A DNA stretch of 17,179 nucleotides, taken from assembly GCA_002310035.1 (NCBI GenBank), contig DBYC01000065.1, forward strand, positions 1 through 17,179, in the 5' to 3' direction. A program made the translations under genes and the position numbers. Below the pieces are notes generated by a model. It had not been told where the DNA came from. It did not search any database and saw only the letters and a list, made by a program, of their open reading frames with translations. The DNA comes from a bacterium UBP6_UBA1196 (GTDB lineage: Bacteria; UBP6; UBA1177). Of this stretch, positions 1 through 7,316 are shown in pieces (the first letter of the stretch is position 1; the number at the start of each line of letters is the position of its first letter).

Positions 1-78
1 TATGACCTCGTTGCAGGTGCAAACATTGCCGGATTCGAGAAAGTTGCAACCGCTATGATGGAACAGGGACTCTTCTAA
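1..78 (+). CDS. gdhA: Glutamate dehydrogenase, C-terminal end only (partial)
   Basis: The window opens inside this gene. Frame 1 gives 25 residues ending in TAA, with GANIAGFEKVATAMMEQG near the end. This closely resembles the C-terminus of NADP-type hexameric glutamate dehydrogenases (E. coli GdhA has a GANIAGFVKVADAM-like end). The family interconverts 2-oxoglutarate plus ammonia and glutamate in the cytoplasm. No catalytic residues lie in the visible part, so cofactor preference cannot be read. A strong hairpin terminator 24 bases downstream separates it from the greA operon. The call rests on the C-terminal signature alone. Confidence 0.8.
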   Translation, partial: YDLVAGANIAGFEKVATAMMEQGLF

Positions 79-102
79 TCGAACCTGTTTTTCGGTTTTT
101 TG

Positions 103-130
103 CGGGGAGCTTCGGCTCCCCGTTTTTTTT
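103..130 (+). terminator. Rho-independent terminator after gdhA
   Basis: A perfect 8-bp GC-rich stem (CGGGGAGC at 103-110 with GCTCCCCG at 115-122) is closed by a stable TTCG tetraloop and followed by eight T's (123-130). This is a textbook intrinsic terminator. It ends the gdhA transcript and insulates greA. It is the only strong terminator I can see in the window. Confidence 0.95.
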
Positions 131-180
131 GCAATGGAAAAAAGTTGTCTGAAATCAGGCTCTTTACTATGTCAAAGAAA

Positions 181-208
181 GATAAAACTTGATTCTAAGT
201 GTTTTATC
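181..208 (+). repeat. Perfect 8-bp inverted repeat flanking the greA -35 (possible operator)
   Basis: GATAAAAC (181-188) and GTTTTATC (201-208) are exact reverse complements separated by 12 bases. The spacer begins with the putative -35 hexamer TTGATT (189-194), and the right arm ends two bases before the -10 TATAAT (211-216). A repeat placed this way could be a repressor operator. It could also be chance in AT-rich DNA. No regulator is encoded next to it. Confidence 0.45.
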
Positions 209-216
209 GCTATAAT
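189..216 (+). promoter_or_regulatory. Sigma70-type promoter of the greA-recG-fic-recN operon
   Basis: TTGATT at 189-194 and a perfect TATAAT at 211-216 are separated by 16 bp. The leader continues with CGC at 221-223 and T-rich sequence, then the strong Shine-Dalgarno AGGAGG (236-241) eight bases before the greA ATG. The same -10/GC/T-tract order recurs at other promoters in the window. Confidence 0.75.
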
Positions 217-249
217 ATTCCGCTTTTAGTTTTTTAGGAGGTTTTTATT

Positions 250-720
250 ATGTCTATTCCCATCACAAAAGGCGGTTACGAAAAAATACTTGAAGAGGCT
301 AAGCACCTGAAAAAAGTTGAAAGACCTGCAATTATCGCGAAAATCGCTGAGGCAAGAAGTCACGGCGACTTGAGCGAAAACGCAGAATATCATGCAGCAC
401 GCGAGAAACAGAGCTTTATCGAAGGACGGATCGAATATCTTGACGGTGTCATCGCTGATGCTGAAGTTATCGATGTTTCTAAACTAAGCGGCGACAAGGT
501 CCTTTTCGGCGCGACTGTCAAACTTCTTGACAACGACACCGACGAGGAAGTCACTTACACACTGGTAGGCGAAGTAGAAAGCGATCCTGACCATGGCAGA
601 ATTTCGATAGCAAGCCCGAAAGGCCACGCTTTGATAGGCAAGATGCTGGGCGACGATGTCACAGTCCAGACTCCGGCAGGTTCGAGAGAATACGAGATCC
701 TCGAAGTCAAGTATGTTTAA
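250..720 (+). CDS. greA: Transcription elongation factor GreA
   Basis: The 156-aa product has the usual GreA length. GreA enters the secondary channel of backtracked RNA polymerase and stimulates cleavage of the 3' RNA end. The N-terminal coiled coil (about residues 1-75) contains the hallmark HGDLSENAEYHAA with the acidic tip residues that carry the Mg2+. The C-terminal half is the FKBP-like domain, ending LGDDVTVQTPAG and YEILEV. The ATG has an ideal Shine-Dalgarno (AGGAGG, 8-base spacing). It is first in an operon; recG begins inside its last codons, so the two are probably translationally coupled. A gene relieving polymerase backtracking alongside recG and recN fits a replication/transcription-conflict theme, which is an inference. 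Confidence 0.97.
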   Translation: MSIPITKGGYEKILEEAKHLKKVERPAIIAKIAEARSHGDLSENAEYHAAREKQSFIEGRIEYLDGVIADAEVIDVSKLSGDKVLFGATVKLLDNDTDEEVTYTLVGEVESDPDHGRISIASPKGHALIGKMLGDDVTVQTPAGSREYEILEVKYV

Positions 721-2836
721 TTCTTCGGAAAATTCCGATATATCAAAATTACTTTCTTTTCTGAGTCAGACGCTTGAATCTGCGGCAAGTCTTTCAAAAC
801 AGCAGCTCAAAAAAATTTCAGCCGCTTTGGGAGGCAAAGTCTTTGATTTTCTTGTAGGAAACCTGCCTGAAAGTTACGAAACGCGCTTTCTTGTGACGAA
901 ATATTCCGATTTCGAAAGAGGCCAGATGGCGACTTTCAAGGCGAAAGTTGCGGCTGTGAAACGCGGTTTCGGCAAGATCCCCTCGTATTTCAAGGTCGAA
1001 GTGGGCGGCTCGCTCGCGACGCTCACGTTTTTCGGCAAACTCGGAATGATCTACTGCAACCTTTATCACGAAGGCGAGGAACTTCTCGTTTCTGGCGAGG
1101 TGAGTCCGAAATCCTACGCTGTAAACCTTGTAAATCCTGAGATCTTCCGCTTCGACGAGGAGTGGAAAACTCTTCTCAGCGGCTACATTCCTGTTTACAA
1201 AAACATTGCAGGAGTTTCGCATCTTTTTATGCTGCGAACGGCGAGAAATCTTGTGAATATTCTGTCGTCGCACCGCGGAGAATGGCTGCCTGAAAACCTG
1301 AAAAAGGAATTCGGTTTTCCCGATTTCGTCGAATCGCTGATGAATCTGCACTTTCCGCATCTTAGCGCTGATATAAATGAACTTAACGAGTTCAAGACAA
1401 AGTGGCATAAAAGGATCGCTTTCGACCAGCTTTTTTTCTTTCAGTTCGGGGCTCAGTTTTCGGCAACCGGAATGCGCGCCGACAAAAAACGCCGGATAAA
1501 AACTGAATCTGATTTAAGCGTAAGTGTCGAAAAAAACATGGCTTTTGAGCTGACCAAAGCGCAAAAAAGGGTACTTGGCGAAATACGCGGTGATTTATCT
1601 TCGATCTATCCGATGAACAGGCTCCTTCAGGGCGATGTCGGAAGCGGAAAAACGGCTGTCATGGTGCTTGCAAGCCTTGATGTTATCGCAAGCGGCTACA
1701 AAAGCGTGATCATGGCTCCGACCGAGATTCTTGCTGCCCAGCATTACAAGACAATTTCGCAGATGGTGCCCGAAAATATAAAAATCGAGCTCTTTTTAGG
1801 CGGAGTTACCGGCAAAAAGAAGAAGGCTGAGCGGCTTGAAAACGCTAAAAAAGCCGATTTTCTCATCGGCACGCACGCTCTTTTCGAAAATTTGGAGTTC
1901 ATGGAGGATATCGGCCTCATAATCATTGACGAACAGCATCGTTTCGGTGTTTCGCAGCGGATGAAACTCCAGTCAAAATCGGTTCATCCAGATGTTCTTG
2001 TTGTCAGTGCGACCCCGATCCCGAGAACTCTCGCCCTTACGGTTTACGGCTCGACCGAAATCAGTGTCATCGACGAAATGCCGCCCGGAAGAATTCCTGT
2101 AACGACTCGGCTCGTTCCGGCTGAAAACCGCTTTAAAGTGTTTGATTTTGTTACTGAAATTATAAAAAATCAGAATAAAAAAGGCTACTGGGTATGCCCG
2201 CTTGTCGAAGAGAGCGACAGCGAGGAGATGAAATCCGAACTGAAGCATGTCGAAGGCGTTTACGAGGAGTTCTCGCGTGTTCTTGGCGGCAAGGCGGCGC
2301 TTCTTCACGGCAGGATGAAAGGCGACGAAAAACGCGTTGTAATCGACAGGCTCAAAAACGGCGAGATCAATCTGCTTGTCTCGACAATCGTAGTCGAAGT
2401 AGGAGTCGATGTGCCGGATGCTGTTTTCATGGTTATCGAAAATGCCGAAAGATTCGGTCTTGCCCAGCTTCACCAGCTCCGCGGCAGAGTGGGGCGAGGC
2501 AAAGCAAAGTCGTTCTGTGCCCTGGTTGCCGGGAGCGATATCAGTGAAAAGGCTTTCAATCGTCTTGATTTCCTCTCAAAAACGGAAGACGGTTTCAAAA
2601 TCGCCGAATACGACCTCAAGACACGCGGTCCCGGCGCTTTGACCGGTCTTGAGCAGAGCGGTTTTAAAAACGATTCGTTCTTTCTTCTTGCCGTCAGATA
2701 TGGAGAACTTGTCGAACAGGCAAGAATTTTCACGAAAAATATCCTTGCATCGTGCGACGATGAATATATAAAATTCTGCAGCAGAGTTTTCGAGCTCTTT
2801 TTTGCGGAACGCTTCAACAGATTTCGAGCGAGTTAG
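713..2836 (+). CDS. recG: ATP-dependent DNA helicase RecG
   Basis: RecG is a monomeric helicase that remodels stalled forks and branched DNA. I chose ATG 713 (707 aa), which overlaps the greA stop as ATGTTTAA. An in-frame ATG at 656 would add 19 unrelated residues deep inside greA. With the 713 start, the N-terminal part holds the wedge/OB-fold (about residues 40-150). Walker A GDVGSGKT is at 307-314, the DEQH box at 406-409 followed by RFGV, SATPIPRT from 432, and motif VI LHQLRGRVGRG around 586-596. Length matches the family (E. coli about 690 aa). No clear Shine-Dalgarno precedes 713, consistent with coupling to greA. Its TAG stop lies inside the next gene's Shine-Dalgarno. Confidence 0.97.
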   Translation: MFNSSENSDISKLLSFLSQTLESAASLSKQQLKKISAALGGKVFDFLVGNLPESYETRFLVTKYSDFERGQMATFKAKVAAVKRGFGKIPSYFKVEVGGSLATLTFFGKLGMIYCNLYHEGEELLVSGEVSPKSYAVNLVNPEIFRFDEEWKTLLSGYIPVYKNIAGVSHLFMLRTARNLVNILSSHRGEWLPENLKKEFGFPDFVESLMNLHFPHLSADINELNEFKTKWHKRIAFDQLFFFQFGAQFSATGMRADKKRRIKTESDLSVSVEKNMAFELTKAQKRVLGEIRGDLSSIYPMNRLLQGDVGSGKTAVMVLASLDVIASGYKSVIMAPTEILAAQHYKTISQMVPENIKIELFLGGVTGKKKKAERLENAKKADFLIGTHALFENLEFMEDIGLIIIDEQHRFGVSQRMKLQSKSVHPDVLVVSATPIPRTLALTVYGSTEISVIDEMPPGRIPVTTRLVPAENRFKVFDFVTEIIKNQNKKGYWVCPLVEESDSEEMKSELKHVEGVYEEFSRVLGGKAALLHGRMKGDEKRVVIDRLKNGEINLLVSTIVVEVGVDVPDAVFMVIENAERFGLAQLHQLRGRVGRGKAKSFCALVAGSDISEKAFNRLDFLSKTEDGFKIAEYDLKTRGPGALTGLEQSGFKNDSFFLLAVRYGELVEQARIFTKNILASCDDEYIKFCSRVFELFFAERFNRFRAS

Positions 2837-2848
2837 GAGGAAATCATG
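2833..2848 (+). promoter_or_regulatory. Strong Shine-Dalgarno/start block overlapping the recG stop
   Basis: TTAGGAGGAAATCATG carries the recG TAG stop (2834-2836), a full AGGAGG and the downstream ATG (2846). The same 16 bases occur before the dehydratase small-subunit gene at 11461-11476. This fixes the start of the zf-TFIIB-like gene and implies efficient reinitiation by ribosomes finishing recG. Confidence 0.8.
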
Positions 2849-3247
2849 CGAATTTGTCCGGTTTGTAACACAGAAATGGCGGTTCTTGAACTTCACGGAA
2901 TAGAAATCGACTACTGTTTTTCGTGCGGCGGTATCTGGCTCGATGCCGGAGAACTGGAATATCTTATGGGCGATTCTGAAAAATCAACAGAAATTCTTAA
3001 ATCTTTTCAAGATGTTACAAATTCAAGTAAAGAGAAGAAACGCCCTTGCCCCATCTGCGGAAAAGCGATGAAAAAGGTGAGCGTTCCCACATCAGAAAGC
3101 GAAATAATCATCGACAAATGCCCGAAAGAACACGGGATCTGGTTCGACAAAGACGAACTTTACAGAATAATTGACACGCTCGGCGAATCAAAAAACATGA
3201 AAGTCGCAGAGTTTTTGAAGGATATGTTTGCGGGCAAGGAGTCATAA
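2846..3247 (+). CDS. Small tandem zinc-ribbon protein (zf-TFIIB-like)
   Basis: A 133-aa protein built of two zf-TFIIB-type zinc ribbons. The first has C4, C7, C24 and C27, followed by GGIWLDAGELEYL. The second has C68, C71, C92 and probably H96 (CPKEHGIWFDKDEL), so its fourth ligand looks like histidine rather than cysteine. A charged linker (about 41-65) joins them. Proteins with this W-(L/F)-D-x-x-E-L signature are widespread and poorly characterised; nucleic-acid or protein binding is only presumed. There is no signal peptide, so it is cytoplasmic. It sits between recG and fic. Its TAA stop shares a base with the fic ATG (3245-3249), indicating coupling. Family is confident, role unknown. 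Confidence 0.85.
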   Translation: MRICPVCNTEMAVLELHGIEIDYCFSCGGIWLDAGELEYLMGDSEKSTEILKSFQDVTNSSKEKKRPCPICGKAMKKVSVPTSESEIIIDKCPKEHGIWFDKDELYRIIDTLGESKNMKVAEFLKDMFAGKES

Positions 3248-4224
3248 TGAGCTACAGACCACCGTTTGAGATCACGGCGAAAGCGATAAATCTTATTTCG
3301 GAGATTTCGGCACAGCTTGAGCGCTTTTCCATCGCGATGGAGCAGGGTGACAGCGTGCAACTCCGCAAAATCAACCGCATGAAAACTATTCACGGCACTT
3401 TGGCGATAGAGGGAAACTCGCTTTCCGAAGAGCAGGTGACGGCTTTAATCGAAGGAAAGCCTGTGATCGCGCCGCTCCGAGAAGTTCAGGAAGTTCGGAA
3501 TGCAATTCTTGCTTACGAGCAGTTTATGAAATTTGATCCTTACAGTACTGATGATCTGCTTAAGGCGCATGGCATTTTTGCTTTGGGACTCGTGGACAAC
3601 CCGGGACATTTCAGAAAAGGCGGAGTCTGCGTCATGGGCAGAGAGGGAATCAGCCATGTTGCTCCTCCGGCACACAGGGTTCCTTTTCTGATTTCCGACT
3701 TGTTCGACTGGGTTAATAAATCAGAGGACCACATCCTCATAAAAAGCAGCGTTTTTCACTACGAGTTTGAGTTTATTCACCCGTTTCCTGACGGCAACGG
3801 CAGGATGGGACGTTTCTGGCAGTCACGGCTTCTCGCAGAGTGGAATCCGGTGTTTGAGTATCTTCCGATCGAGAATATGATACGCGAAAACCAGGCTGAT
3901 TATTACAAGGCGATAGAGCGCAGTACTGATGAAAATGATTCCGGGATTTTTGCGGAATTCATGCTGCAGACCATTCTTGACGCGATAAAAAAGCATAAGA
4001 AAAAGGTGACCGCAAAGGTGACTGTAAAGGTGACCGTAAATCAGCAAAAAATTATTTCTGCAATAAAAGAAAAACCGTATATTACGCAGGAAGAGCTATC
4101 AAAGATAGTCGGAATTGCTGTAAAAAATATTAAGGAAAACATGAAAAAGTTGCAGGAGCGAGGCGTTATCCGCCGTGTAGGTGCTGACAAAAACGGTCAC
4201 TGGGAAATAGTGGAGCAAAAATGA
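3247..4224 (+). CDS. Fic-domain protein, probable class II AMP-transferase with winged-helix C-terminus
   Basis: A 325-aa Fic family protein. The catalytic motif HPFPDGNGRMGRFW begins at H178 and matches HxFx(D/E)GNGRxxR completely, so AMP transfer (or another nucleotidyl/phosphoryl transfer) from ATP to a protein hydroxyl is expected. The N-terminal TLAIEGN (T51, E55, G56) fits the (S/T)xxxE(G/N) inhibitory helix of class II Fic proteins, in which the glutamate blocks ATP gamma-phosphate binding. A Fic_N-like region precedes the Fic core. A repetitive KVT linker (about 253-264) leads to a C-terminal winged helix (about 268-320, ITQEELSKIVGI...LQERGVIRRVG) that probably binds DNA. The start has AAGGAG upstream and overlaps the previous stop; its own end overlaps recN as ATGA. 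No separate antitoxin gene is adjacent, in keeping with self-inhibition. The target is unknown. Confidence 0.93.
   Translation: MSYRPPFEITAKAINLISEISAQLERFSIAMEQGDSVQLRKINRMKTIHGTLAIEGNSLSEEQVTALIEGKPVIAPLREVQEVRNAILAYEQFMKFDPYSTDDLLKAHGIFALGLVDNPGHFRKGGVCVMGREGISHVAPPAHRVPFLISDLFDWVNKSEDHILIKSSVFHYEFEFIHPFPDGNGRMGRFWQSRLLAEWNPVFEYLPIENMIRENQADYYKAIERSTDENDSGIFAEFMLQTILDAIKKHKKKVTAKVTVKVTVNQQKIISAIKEKPYITQEELSKIVGIAVKNIKENMKKLQERGVIRRVGADKNGHWEIVEQK
4002..4037 (+). repeat. Three tandem 12-bp repeats in the fic linker
   Basis: Three consecutive copies of AAAGGTGACYGY (4002-4013, 4014-4025, 4026-4037) encode KVTA-KVTV-KVTV between the Fic core and the winged helix. Copies differ only at the last few positions. 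Because the unit is a multiple of three, gain or loss of copies would keep the frame and change linker length. Confidence 0.9.
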
Positions 4225-5852
4225 AAATCTCAAACATATTTTTAAGGAATTTCCTGATCATAAAGAAGTCGAATATCGAGCTTTCTTCGGGACTTACGAC
4301 CGTTACTGGCGAGACCGGAAGCGGAAAAAGCCTCTTCGTTTCGGCAATGAAGGCTCTGCGCGGCGAAAGGATAACAAAATCGCTGCTCGGAAAGTGGGGA
4401 AAAAGTGGTGAGATATGCGCCGAAATCACTCTGGAAGCGGGAGATGACGAAATCAGGAATCTTCTCTCGGGAAACGACATCGAGCCCGAAAACGGCAGAA
4501 TTCTGGCGCGGCGCGTCTTCGGAGATAAAAACAGCGTTTATCTGAACGATGTTCCGGTAAGTTCCGCTTTTCTGGCTTCACTTTTGGGGGATATGATCGA
4601 GATCGGAAGCCAGTTCGAGAACCGCGAACTTTTCAAAAAAGACTACCGTATGAAAATTCTGGACCTCAAGGCGGAAAGTTCGGAAATCCTTAGTGAATAC
4701 AAGGATTTATACCATAAGATCCTGGCTCTAAGAAGAACGATCGAAGAGTTGAAATCGAAGGACGATATCGGAAAAAGGGATTATCTGGAATATCAGATAA
4801 ACGAGATCGAAAAGCTTGAAACTTATGAAAACGAGGAGAGCGAGCTTCTTTCAAAGGTCAAATTCATTGAAAACCGCGCGAAAATCGTGAAATACAGTTC
4901 CGATTTCGCAAATTCGCTTTCAAGCGCGCTCGATTTCCTTAACAGTGCCGATTCCGCCGCATCAGACCTTGCTGAACTTGATGAGATCGGCGATATCCCG
5001 GGGAGGATTTCGGCTGCAGTAATTGAACTTGACGACATTGCGAAAACTTCTTCGGCACTTTTTTCAAAATACGATGAACCTCTTGATAATATTGATGAAA
5101 TTCAGTCAAGATTTGACAAACTTTCTTCGCTTTTCATAAAGCACGGAGTTTCGACTTCGGCAGGACTTATGCAAAAACTCGATTCACTCAACGAAGAACT
5201 TTTCGAGATGAACAAAATCCCGCATAAAATCACGGAATCGGAGAAGGAACTTGCTGCTTTGACAAAAAAAGCGTCGGCATTGGCAGAAAAACTGCACGGG
5301 AAACGCCTGAAAGCTCTCAAACCGCTTGAAGAAAGCATTTTGAAATATCTCCTCAAATTCGGAATGAAAGGAGTCCGCTTCTCGATTTCACTCAACAAAC
5401 TGGGCGAACTCGGCGAGAACGGTTTCGACGAGGCTCAGTTTGAAATCAATACGATCGGAACAGAGAAAATGTTCGACATAACTTCGCTTTCCGGCGGCGA
5501 ACTTTCGCGTCTTCTTCTTTCGGTCAAGCTCATTGACGATGAGGAGGGGAAAGTCATCCTTTTTGACGAGATCGATAGCTCCATAGGCGGCGAGACAGCA
5601 CGCAGCGCGGCACTCGAAATGAAGAAAAATTCAACTAAAAACCAGATAATAGTGATCACTCACTTTCCGCAGACAGCTTCTCTTGCAGACAGACACATCG
5701 TTGTCAGAAAGAGCGTAGGCGAGGGTGATGTCGAAACTGAAATATCGATTCTCGACAAACCCGGACGCATCAAAGAACTCGCCAGAATGATGGGAAACAG
5801 CGAATCGGCTGATTTCCTTGCAGCAGCCGAAAAAATGCTGATGGAAAACTAG
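4221..5852 (+). CDS. recN: DNA repair protein RecN (SMC-like ATPase)
   Basis: The 543-aa product is close to the usual RecN length (about 550). RecN is an SMC-family ATPase that acts early in double-strand-break repair by bridging DNA and promoting RecA-dependent search. Walker A GETGSGKS is at residues 30-37. A long central charged/coiled-coil region (about 150-380) follows. The ABC signature LSGGELSR is at 423-430 and Walker B VILFDEID has D449/E450, then the D-loop-like SSIGG. The conserved ITHFPQTASLADRH (H-loop) follows. The ATG overlaps the fic stop (ATGA, 4221-4224). It is last in the operon; convergent yigZ begins 22 bases later. I see no LexA-type box in front of the operon, though the relevant consensus for this organism is unknown. 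Confidence 0.97.
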   Translation: MKISNIFLRNFLIIKKSNIELSSGLTTVTGETGSGKSLFVSAMKALRGERITKSLLGKWGKSGEICAEITLEAGDDEIRNLLSGNDIEPENGRILARRVFGDKNSVYLNDVPVSSAFLASLLGDMIEIGSQFENRELFKKDYRMKILDLKAESSEILSEYKDLYHKILALRRTIEELKSKDDIGKRDYLEYQINEIEKLETYENEESELLSKVKFIENRAKIVKYSSDFANSLSSALDFLNSADSAASDLAELDEIGDIPGRISAAVIELDDIAKTSSALFSKYDEPLDNIDEIQSRFDKLSSLFIKHGVSTSAGLMQKLDSLNEELFEMNKIPHKITESEKELAALTKKASALAEKLHGKRLKALKPLEESILKYLLKFGMKGVRFSISLNKLGELGENGFDEAQFEINTIGTEKMFDITSLSGGELSRLLLSVKLIDDEEGKVILFDEIDSSIGGETARSAALEMKKNSTKNQIIVITHFPQTASLADRHIVVRKSVGEGDVETEISILDKPGRIKELARMMGNSESADFLAAAEKMLMEN

Positions 5853-5854
5853 GG

Positions 5855-5875
5855 AAATAACGGATATGGTTATTT
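5855..5875. terminator. Weak AT-rich hairpin between convergent recN and yigZ
   Basis: AAATAAC (5855-5861) pairs with GTTATTT (5869-5875) around a 7-base loop, in the only gap between the convergent recN and yigZ genes and touching the yigZ stop. It has one G-C pair and only a short T/A run on each side, so it would be a poor intrinsic terminator. It is the only candidate at this junction and could act in both directions. Confidence 0.3.
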
Positions 5876-6492
5876 TAGATGGCTGAAGGTTTTATCTTTC
5901 CGCCGCTTTTTTCGACCATTTCATCAATGAATTTTTGAACTGAAGCTATCGGTATCCTGACAGTCAAAGAACTTCCTGATTCGGTATAAGTAGTTGATTT
6001 TATTTCTAAACCTTCAAATCTTCCGATGTGGCTCATTGCTATTCCCGTGAAGTCGAAAGGGATTTCCAGGGCAACATCCTTTTTTATGATCACGGTTTCT
6101 GTTTCCGCTGAGTCAAGTGCCGCTCTTGCCGAAGCGCCGTAAGTTCTGGTTAGACCGCCGGTGCCAAGCTTGATCCCGCCGTAGTAGCGGACACTTGTTA
6201 CAAGAACATTGAAAAGTTCTTTCCTTAAAATTTCGTTGTAAATCGGAAGTCCGGCGGTACCTGACGGTTCGCCGTCGTCGCTGTAACGGAAAATCTGTAT
6301 TTCGCCTTCGCCCAGAAGGTAGGCAAAGCAGATGTGAGTGCAGTCGTAATGCTCTTTCCAGAGTTTTTTTATGATTTCCTCAGCCTCGTCTTTTGTCTCA
6401 ACAGGAAAGCACTGTGAAATGAAACGGCTGTTTTTCTCTTTGATTTCAATAGGCTGAGTGGTTTTAAAAATTGTTTTGAACTGCTCGATCAT
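5875..6492 (-). CDS. yigZ: YigZ/IMPACT family protein
   Basis: A 205-aa protein of the YigZ (UPF0029/IMPACT) family. The N-terminal IMPACT domain shows DDGEPSGTAGLPI (72-84) and VRYYGGIKLGTGGLTRTYGASA (in the 101-122 region), the two most conserved blocks. The C-terminal part (about 135-200) corresponds to the DUF1949 ferredoxin-like domain. Eukaryotic IMPACT binds GCN1 and damps GCN2 signalling. Bacterial function is not established, although ribosome or nucleic-acid association has been proposed. It is the last gene of the lspA-lgt-yigZ operon; its ATG overlaps the lgt stop by four bases, so translation is probably coupled. Confidence 0.93.
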   Translation of the reverse strand: MIEQFKTIFKTTQPIEIKEKNSRFISQCFPVETKDEAEEIIKKLWKEHYDCTHICFAYLLGEGEIQIFRYSDDGEPSGTAGLPIYNEILRKELFNVLVTSVRYYGGIKLGTGGLTRTYGASARAALDSAETETVIIKKDVALEIPFDFTGIAMSHIGRFEGLEIKSTTYTESGSSLTVRIPIASVQKFIDEMVEKSGGKIKPSAI

Positions 6493-7316
6493 TCAGATTT
6501 TTCCGCTTTTTTCAAAGTTGTTTCGGACGGAAGAATGAAAATAGCCATGCCGACGATGAATGTAATTATCGCGACAAGCTGCGAAGTCGAAAGCATATTA
6601 TTGAAGAAAAGTCCGCGGTCGTCTGCCCGGAAAAATTCGATCGTGAAGCGGAAAGCCGCATACATTGTGAGCCAGAGCCCGAGGATCGCACCCTCTTTTT
6701 TCGTCCTTTTGCGGAAATAAAACCAGAGAACGAGGAAGATCGAAGTTGTCGCGAAAGCCGAAACAAGCTGTGTCGGAAGGACTGGAAGCGGCATGTCGCG
6801 AAGATTGAGCAGAATGTCGCGGGCAAACTGGTTCTTCGCGCTTAAACCGTATCTCAGAAAGGTTTCAGCAAAAGGGGAAGCCGAGATCTCGCCGAAGCAG
6901 CAGCCGTTGAGGTAACATGCGAAACGCCCGATCCCAAGTCCGAAAGCAAGCCCAAGAACATAACAGTCGAGATATTTCATAAGCGGCGCCTTGTGGCTCG
7001 TGAACCACCAGACTGCAGTCGGAAGACCGAAGATGACCGCTCCGTAAAAAGCCAACCCCCCTTTCCAGAATGCGAAGATCGCGAGCGGTTTCTGGATGTA
7101 GATATCAAGAAATCCGTCAAAAACTATGTGCATCGCCCTTGCGCCGACATAACCCATTGTTGTAGTGATCACAGCACCTTTCAGTGCCAGTTTTATGTCC
7201 AGTTTATTGCGTCTGATCTCCCACCATGTGAGAAAATTGCCGACGATGACACAGAAAATGACTACTGCGTAAAATGATGAAAAAGAAAAACTGCCTATTG
7301 ACAGGGTCGGATACAT
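6489..7316 (-). CDS. lgt: Prolipoprotein diacylglyceryl transferase Lgt
   Basis: A 275-aa polytopic inner-membrane enzyme that transfers diacylglycerol from phosphatidylglycerol to the lipobox cysteine of prolipoproteins. Visible family blocks are GARAMH (58-63), KGGLAFYGA (85-93), and GIGRFACYLNGCCFGE (128-143, the Lgt signature with the essential GR arginine and N137). About seven hydrophobic segments are readable. The HG-motif histidine (H103 in E. coli) is a tyrosine here (Y91), and the signature carries GCCFG instead of the enterobacterial GELWG; such variants occur in non-proteobacterial Lgts. The ATG overlaps the lspA stop by one base (TAATG), so the first two lipoprotein-maturation enzymes are co-translated. 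The C-terminus is Lys/Glu-rich. Confidence 0.96.
   Translation of the reverse strand: MYPTLSIGSFSFSSFYAVVIFCVIVGNFLTWWEIRRNKLDIKLALKGAVITTTMGYVGARAMHIVFDGFLDIYIQKPLAIFAFWKGGLAFYGAVIFGLPTAVWWFTSHKAPLMKYLDCYVLGLAFGLGIGRFACYLNGCCFGEISASPFAETFLRYGLSAKNQFARDILLNLRDMPLPVLPTQLVSAFATTSIFLVLWFYFRKRTKKEGAILGLWLTMYAAFRFTIEFFRADDRGLFFNNMLSTSQLVAIITFIVGMAIFILPSETTLKKAEKSE

Noticed and set aside
656..712. An upstream in-frame ATG (656) as the recG start
   Set aside because: It would add 19 residues of composition unlike RecG, lies well inside greA and has no Shine-Dalgarno; ATG 713 overlapping the greA stop fits the operon pattern.
818..1408. A 196-codon minus-strand open frame within recG
   Set aside because: It is antisense to conserved RecG sequence, has no domain and no ribosome binding site that I can see.
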